Assembly: GCA_949751835.1 (NCBI GenBank)
Contig: CATKHK010000057.1
Coordinates: 1-64,000, forward strand
Reading direction: 5' to 3'
Length of the DNA: 64,000 bases
Source of the DNA: Blepharisma japonicum
Lineage: Eukaryota; Ciliophora; Heterotrichea; Heterotrichida; Blepharismidae
Position numbers and translations under genes: made by a program. The notes under the pieces are model-generated. The model worked only from the letters and a program-made list of their open reading frames with translations. It was not told the origin of the DNA and did not search any database. Positions within the stretch are counted from its first letter, which is position 1; every line of letters starts with the position of its first letter. Shown piece after piece: positions 58,555 to 64,000 of the stretch.

Positions 58555-60621
58555 TTAACTAAAAAACTCAGGATATCTATACACTAACATTCTCAAAAAA
58601 CCTTCATTTTCCAAAAACTGCATATGCGCTTTTCTCCCTATCATTGTGTCTATTGACTGATTTAGCTTGAAATTCACGTCAAGCTTAATCAATTTCTGCA
58701 AAGTTAGCCTATTCAGCAGATTATGGACCATATTTATATATAAATTTCCTTTTTCTGCATCTTTTGATGCACGAGGTGGAACTTCCATGCGTGCAGAGTC
58801 AAATGGGGCATATTTGTCTTGGGCTGAGCTTACTAATACCACATATTTGAACCATTCTAAACCTTCATATTTTGATAATTTATATAAAAAAGTCCCTTCG
58901 ACTGACTCATGGTCTTCAAAACAAAGCTGTTTCATAGACAAAAATTTTTTGAATTTTTTTAGCACCCACATCCCGGCGTCCAGGATTTTGCTGGAGTACA
59001 TAACCCCTAGGTGTGGGGTGGATAAGGTCAGAAAAAGTCTCATTTTGTCAGATAAGCAGGATAAATAAGGTAAAGCAGCTCGGATTATTAAGCCTCCTAA
59101 GCTGTGACCGATAAAGGAAATTTCGGGGGTTTCGTCAGGACATCATTCACTTAGAAAGTGGATTAATTCTTTGCTGAGCCGAAAACCCATTTCTTGTATA
59201 TCGCCTTCAGTCCGATTTTCATTTGAGGTGGACTCAAGGAAAAAACATCGGGGATAGACCATTCCGATGTAATTTTTCACGATTTTTAAGTCATATGAGT
59301 TTCCTTGGAATCCGTGGACCAGCACAATTACATGCATGTCTTCTATAGGATTTCCGCTGGGGGTTCTAATTAAATTTTCATTATTTACATCATTTTCTGC
59401 ATAAAAAATTTGCTCAAACATAATTGGGTGTAGTCTGGCTACAGGGAATAAAGATTCCTCTTGTAGAGGAAGGAATTCTAAATTCATAAAATAAGGGCTT
59501 CTTCTCATAGATTTCGCAGTGATTTTGTGCAATTTTCTGGAGTTTTCGACTCCACAGATATCAAATTCTCATTTTCTGTGTATTTCTCTTACGACGAATT
59601 CACCATATCTTTCCATCAGTCTATCCTCATAAATTCTTTTAAAATATTTGCAACTTTTTCTAGGATTTTTTACAATGATATCTCTAAGCTGTATAAATGC
59701 TTGGTAAATAAATCCAGCGAGAAGTTTCGACTCTCTTAATAAATTTTCACATACAGTATACGGGTCACTGCTTCCTAATTTTTCAGAGAAATTTCGACTG
59801 CTTGCATCCCCATCATTTTCATCTATAAGTGGCAGCCTTAATGCTTGCAATTTTATAGCCTCCCCAAGTGAACAAATATTAGCAAGGCAATCTATATGTG
59901 TTCTCATTCCTTCATGAACCTGTGCCAAAATCGAGATATATTCATTATATTTTTCATCAATTTCATTAGCGCCTATAAAGCTTTTCAGTCTTCCTTTTTT
60001 ATCAGCAAATAGTTGATTAACAAAGGTATGCATGTCACCATATGGTAATTTATAATCATAAAAAATCACATGGACTATTCCTTCAACTGCACAAAATCAT
60101 CTGGAGCCAAAAAAACCTGGAAGAAAATCGTGGAGGCCTTTTAAAGGGTAAGAAATAATGAAATTCCTAGTTTTTACCACTGAGAGGACATTTTCATAGG
60201 AAACTTGATGGGTGCTCTGGACAAGTGGCTTTTTCGCTGAAACTTCGCCATATAAGAGATCTAGTTGTAAAGTCAAAGGGATTTGTGAAAAATTTTCAGT
60301 AACCTCGATTTCCAAACGAAAAGTTGCGACTTCGTTGAGTTTGACTTTTTCTTCACTATACCTAATCAGAAAAGTTTTTGAGTGGACACATAATGATTTT
60401 TCGTCTAAATAGCCAGAAATAATATTGTGTGGGTCTACTTTAATGAGATCTTCGCGAGAAGATTTTGAATAAGTGTAAGTAATGGGAACTGCGTAAATTT
60501 TTTGTTGGGAAAGTTGATAATAGCAGGAAATTTGCAATTGATAGAGTCCTTGTTGAGAGAGATCAATGTTGACAAAGCGATCTAGTTGGACGACAATTTC
60601 TAAGATTGATTTAAGTGGCAT
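58555..60621 (-). CDS. FAM135: FAM135-type putative serine lipase, copy 2
   Basis: 688 residues, ATG 60619-60621 to TAA 58555-58557, joined across several TGA-encoded Trp. The N-terminal FAM135 domain begins LEIVVQLDRFVNIDLSQQGL. The C-terminal alpha/beta-hydrolase shows VIVLVHGFQGNSYDLK (about 435), IGHSLGGLI with the nucleophile Ser near 503, STPHLGVMY, SSAQDKYAPFDSARMEV (acid near 600) and GRKAHMQFLE (His near 665), so the triad is complete. It is collinear with the gene at 36002-38095 but clearly diverged, so the duplication is old. Presumed lipase or esterase of unknown substrate. Confidence 0.92.
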
Positions 60622-61323
60622 AATTAATTAATCAAAGTTTTTTATTGAGAATCTGATAATTTAATATTACATAAAAAATAAGCAATTTGCAAAGAATTTA
60701 GATAAACTATAATTAGTTATAGTCTATGAGTGGGTTTTCACTGAAAACTGAAGAAAATTAATAATTTATATTTTTTGATTTAAAATAAAATTTTACTAGT
60801 TTTGGATTTAAATTTTTATACATTTTCTCCAACATTAATGCGAGGGAAAAATTGCCATAGAAATTTGGAACTAATTAGATTCAAATTTATTAAAAATTAA
60901 ACAGATATTTTTTATATGCTGTAACGTTAGTAAAGCAGTAAATAGCATTTTAATGTCGTTTAAGTAATAATACCTAAGTTATGTGTCGAGTTCCCAACCT
61001 CTTTAGTCATTTCACTGATACTCTCAAACTCAATGAACGAAACACTGTATCAATTTGCGCTGCAGAATAAGGCCGAACTCTACCGAGATTTTGTTAAGAA
61101 AATTCTTCTATAGTGATGCAAAACTTCAATATAATAGGTTCTCAAAATTACAAAATAGTAGTAAATTTTCATTGATTCTTAAATAAGCAGTTTTTTCAGT
61201 TTTAAGATCGTTTTGGAAGTTTAGCATGTCCTATTATTTATTCATAAAATGTGTCCTCAAAAATTAGCATCATATTTTATAATAAAGAAAAGAATAAGGA
61301 TATTAAACATAAAATTTATTAAA
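60622..61323. other. AT-rich intergenic region
   Basis: About 700 bp between the start of the FAM135-type gene and the end of the bromodomain gene. No gene, RNA or repeat recognised. The left part should hold the FAM135 promoter. Confidence 0.5.
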
Positions 61324-62025
61324 TTAGCCTAATTTTGATTTTTTCGATGGATTTCCATCATCGTCTCTTTGCATATTCATCATTCCGCACAGCTTGTCAA
61401 ATGTCGCTTTATCTAAATAATCCACTTTTATCTGTATCCTGTCTGAGTCTAATTCTTCAATAGCTGTTTTACATTGGCTTTCTACAAGTTTTACAACTTC
61501 AGCCAAAACATCATGAGGCGATTTTCTGACTTTTTCAGCTAATTCTACTTTCGCCTCAAAACTTACATTTTCAATTGGAACTTTGATTTCTTGCTCAATT
61601 ACAGGAGGTTCTTCTCTCGGCCTTTTTTGAGGCTTTTCACTAATTAACCCATGCTTTCCACAGTATTTTTTGGTTCTTGCTTCCATGCTCTGTGCTTGCT
61701 CATAAATTGGCTAAATATGAATTACCGATCCCATCTGGTTATAAATTTTACAGTTCTCCCAGACGAGATTGATATCAGAAATTATTTCTGGGAGTGAGCT
61801 GTATTTTTCTGATTTTATTTTCTTTTTTACTGTGGATAAGTCCATTGGATGCTTTATGACTAAAGGATAATCATCGAGGCCAGCTGCTTTATAGTCAACA
61901 GGCTTGAGGAAAGGAAAAGCTTCATTTTGTTTTTCTAAGTGCTTTAATAAATCTAAGGCCTTTTTAGCGTCTTCTTTTGATAGACTTTTCTTTTTGGACG
62001 ACTCTTGTTTAGCTTGGGGATCCAT
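61324..62025 (-). CDS. Small bromodomain plus NET-domain (BET-type) protein
   Basis: Two exons (61726-62025, 61324-61710) encode 228 residues, ATG 62023-62025 to TAA. Residues ~18-115 form one bromodomain: FPFLKPVDYKAAGLDDYPLV, IKHPMDLSTVKKKIKSEKY and VWENCKIYNQMGS, with the acetyl-lysine-binding Asn in IYNQ (near 96). The 15-nt intron interrupts the bromodomain just after QMGS; removal gives PIYEQAQSME, the expected next helix. Residues ~142-205 form a NET (ET) domain: KVELAEKVRKSPHDVLAEVV and IQIKVDYLDKATFDKLCGMM. Animal and fungal BET proteins have two bromodomains and are far longer; single-bromodomain forms occur in plants (GTE). The end is basic (PSKKSKLG). Role: reading acetylated histones in the nucleus. 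Confidence 0.94.
61711..61725 (-). other. 15-nt intron in the bromodomain gene
   Basis: The sense sequence is GTAATTCATATTTAG, in phase 0. If retained, TAG ends the protein inside the bromodomain. Confidence 0.94.
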
Positions 62026-62091
62026 AATAATTATTCTAAAGATTTGGAGGGAATTTTAAGATACTTATTTAAAAAATTAAAAATACAGGAA

Positions 62092-63135
62092 TTACACAGA
62101 TTCAGCATCTTCTTTAGATAATCCTAAAAGCTTTTGTTTTTGTAAGGAATTCAGCTCTTTTTGTGCTTTTAAAAGAATATGTTTAAATTTGTCAATTTCC
62201 TGCTTAATTTTTGATATTTTCATATCAATTGGCCCTTCTAAATCAAATTCCACCTTAATTTTTGAGCTTTCCAGATTTGATTTAATTTCAATGATTTTTG
62301 CAATTTTTTCATTTCCCTCACTTTTTTCTGCTGCTTTTAAGCATGCTTTTGTGCAAGTTATATCATTTTTGCAATACTCGTAGCAAATATTATATTGGCA
62401 TCTATTCATTTCAATAAAATCTTCAATATATTCATAGCAAGCTGAAGTAATCACACTAGAAATATTTATACTCTCTTTAGGAGCCTCTTCAATTTTTGAC
62501 TTTTCCTCCACTTTTTGTACCCCACAATGAGAAGTGCATTCTCCATTCCCATCACAACATAAATCACAAAAATTTTCTAAGCATGAGTGGATTGTATGTA
62601 GCCTCTTATCATTAGAATTCGGATCAAAAAATTTGGTGCAAAACTTGTTTGATTCATTTTCGCTACAACTTTTCTTTTCTTTTTCACCTTGGATATTTTT
62701 TGAGCAGAATTTTATGCATTTTTGCATTTCTGTGTCAGTTTCTGAGTTTATTTTCAACTCTCCAGAGCAGCAGTCATAGCAAAAGCTATTATAGCATTTA
62801 AGTTTATCTTCTTCTACTGAATTATATTTTTCACAATATGGTTTCATAGCTTCTTTCATCTTTTCACTTGAGCAGACTTTGATAAAAATTTCTTCAGGGT
62901 CATTTTTTACGTTAGAGGCTATATGAGTCGATCTGCAAAGATTTAAGCAGTCACTTGAAGAATATGATTGGCAGCAATAATCACAAAAATTCACAAAGCA
63001 GGCAATTGTAGCAGCACTGCCATTGGAAGAGAGAAGTTTTGACTCGCAGAAATCTTTTTGAGTTCCGCTTGATTTGGCTTGGATGCATTCTTGATAGGAA
63101 AAGACTAAAGATATAAGTGTAAGAAATATGAGCAT
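62092..63135 (-). CDS. Secreted or lumenal Cys-rich protein, 347 aa
   Basis: ATG 63133-63135 to TAA 62092-62094, no intron, no TGA. A signal peptide (MLIFLTLISLVFS) is followed by four related Cys-rich units, each with a core of the form C-x(2-3)-[FI]C-x2-C(C): CFVNFCDYCCQSYSSSDCLN, CYNSFCYDCC, CLENFCDLCCDGNGECTSHC and CQYNICYEYCKNDITCTKAC, separated by polar linkers. The last 75 residues are charged and helical (KIKQEIDKFKHILLKAQKEL), probably a coiled coil for multimerisation. There is no membrane anchor. No known family is recognised; the plan suits an extracellular-coat or trichocyst-type component. It diverges from the ACP gene. Confidence 0.8.
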   Translation of the reverse strand: MLIFLTLISLVFSYQECIQAKSSGTQKDFCESKLLSSNGSAATIACFVNFCDYCCQSYSSSDCLNLCRSTHIASNVKNDPEEIFIKVCSSEKMKEAMKPYCEKYNSVEEDKLKCYNSFCYDCCSGELKINSETDTEMQKCIKFCSKNIQGEKEKKSCSENESNKFCTKFFDPNSNDKRLHTIHSCLENFCDLCCDGNGECTSHCGVQKVEEKSKIEEAPKESINISSVITSACYEYIEDFIEMNRCQYNICYEYCKNDITCTKACLKAAEKSEGNEKIAKIIEIKSNLESSKIKVEFDLEGPIDMKISKIKQEIDKFKHILLKAQKELNSLQKQKLLGLSKEDAESV

Positions 63136-63368
63136 TTTAAATTTTAACAGTCATAATAAGGTAAAATTAATAAGAAATTTGATAATATGATGTTCAGACA
63201 AATTTTCTTTAGCAATCTGAAAATTATTTTTTTTTAAGTGAACGTTAAGACCGAAAATCTTTAGTTATTTAGCATTCTGATAAAGCATCAAATAAAAATA
63301 GACACAAAATAAATATCTTTCCTTTAACCTCCCAAAAAATCTTTCTTTACTAAAAATTCCCATAAAAA
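63136..63368. promoter_or_regulatory. Divergent promoter region between the Cys-rich gene and ACP
   Basis: 233 bp, AT-rich, between divergent start codons. No particular element identified. Confidence 0.45.
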
Positions 63369-63794
63369 ATGCTTTTCCGTCCAAGAATTGCTTTCAGAGT
63401 CATGTCAACTTCCATGATGCAAGCAAGCGCCTTCCCCCACAATGAAAACACCACCAAAATCTCTCCTATGGTGTACGATAAAGAAGGGACCATTGTTCCA
63501 CGCAACTATTTAGTCCTTAGAAAAGAAGAAGAGATTGAAAAATACGTCCTTAACTTGCTTCACAATTATTTCCGCACGTGCAATAAAGCGGCTCTTTCTA
63601 TTGATAGCTATCTCCCTCATCATGGATTAGACAGCTTAGATGCCGTTGAGCTTGTAGTAAGGATGGAAGATGAGCTCGGCTATGTCATCCCTGCTGAAGC
63701 ACTCCCAGGTTTTAAGAATGTTAGAGCTTTCGTCAATTATATCAAACAGACTGAAGACTTTAAAGCTGAGTTTAATAAAAACCCAATAAACTAA
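63369..63794 (+). CDS. ACP: Mitochondrial acyl carrier protein
   Basis: 141 residues, ATG 63369 to TAA 63792-63794, no intron. The first ~35 residues are rich in Arg, Ser and Met without acids (MLFRPRIAFRVMSTSMMQAS), typical of a mitochondrial targeting peptide. The ACP domain follows: VLNLLHNYFRTCNKAALSID, HHGLDSLDAVELVVRMEDEL and GYVIPAEALPGFKNVRAFVN. The Ser of GLDSLD (near residue 92) carries the 4'-phosphopantetheine arm. Roles known for the family are mitochondrial fatty-acid and lipoate synthesis and structural roles in complex I and Fe-S assembly. The His-rich insertion SYLPHHG before the DSL motif is slightly unusual. Confidence 0.95.
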   Translation: MLFRPRIAFRVMSTSMMQASAFPHNENTTKISPMVYDKEGTIVPRNYLVLRKEEEIEKYVLNLLHNYFRTCNKAALSIDSYLPHHGLDSLDAVELVVRMEDELGYVIPAEALPGFKNVRAFVNYIKQTEDFKAEFNKNPIN

Positions 63795-64000
63795 GCTTAA
63801 TCTACAGGGTTAGATTATATAAGATAGATTTTTAGAATTAATGTTTATACTTTAGAAATTTGATTTTCAGGAATTAGGTGAAGGTAAAATTGCCAAATCG
63901 ATTGCACGATTAAAATTATTAATTGGGCTTATTTATAAACAACTTAAAAAATTTTTTATAAGGGAATCAGGTTTGCCCCTTTTTTGATATATAATTAATT
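63795..64000. other. Right-edge intergenic sequence
   Basis: 206 bp, AT-rich. No feature recognised; no telomeric repeat. Confidence 0.4.

Noticed and set aside
1-64000. Transposons, LTR elements, virus-like genes, rRNA and tRNA
   Set aside because: No transposase, reverse transcriptase, integrase or capsid-like frame and no tRNA or rRNA pattern was recognised on either strand by eye; a tRNA scan and profile search would be needed to be certain.

Overview
The window looks like macronuclear DNA of a heterotrich ciliate of the Blepharisma type. Two features of the sequence show this. First, TGA is read as tryptophan: long reading frames run through in-frame TGA codons at positions where protein families have Trp, for example the WDTAGQ motif of a Rab GTPase (TGA at 43875-43877), an SH3 domain (TGA at 52531-52533) and an IQ motif (TGA at 38373-38375). 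All genes end at TAA or TAG. Second, ten introns can be placed; nine are exactly 15 nt and one is 16 nt, all GT...AG. Stentor shares the tiny introns but, as far as is known, uses the standard code, so Blepharisma fits best. With the standard code most genes here would appear broken; most real genes are therefore longer than standard-code reading frames suggest.

Layout. 1-6.7 kb: a damaged Rab GTPase copy, a fragment of a sulfatase/alkaline-phosphatase-like gene, and two tandem paralogues encoding a B-box-like zinc module followed by TPR arrays. The cluster is flanked by two direct copies of a ~670 bp block that carries the start of the Rab gene. 6.7-10.3 kb: two unrecognised genes and decayed sequence, including a Kelch-type relic. 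10.3-35.3 kb is an accessory, cell-surface region: three large paralogous receptors (two bilobed binding-protein-like ectodomains plus a multi-pass membrane part), a partial decayed fourth copy, a secreted patatin-like phospholipase, a very large Cys-rich/LamG-like multi-pass receptor, and intact and decayed Kelch-like genes. 35.5-52.6 kb and 57.9-63.8 kb are compact and mostly conserved: two FAM135-type lipases, a 1402-residue coiled-coil/IQ protein, a Qa-SNARE, a Rab GTPase, TIM17, VPS51, deoxyhypusine hydroxylase, an SH3 protein, a TPR protein, a small bromodomain-NET protein, a secreted Cys-rich protein and a mitochondrial acyl carrier protein. 52.7-56.9 kb holds another Kelch cluster: one intact gene with the same zinc module as the TPR genes, plus two decayed copies.

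How the genes fit together. The conserved genes cover vesicle traffic (Rab, Qa-SNARE, VPS51), mitochondrial import and lipoate/fatty-acid metabolism (TIM17, ACP), translation-factor modification (DOHH), lipid hydrolysis (FAM135, patatin) and chromatin reading (bromodomain-NET). The accessory half is shaped by local duplication and decay of three families (zinc-TPR, Kelch and binding-protein-like receptor). No rRNA, tRNA, CRISPR, telomere or virus-like element was recognised. All assignments come from reading the sequence and family knowledge; no database search was run.
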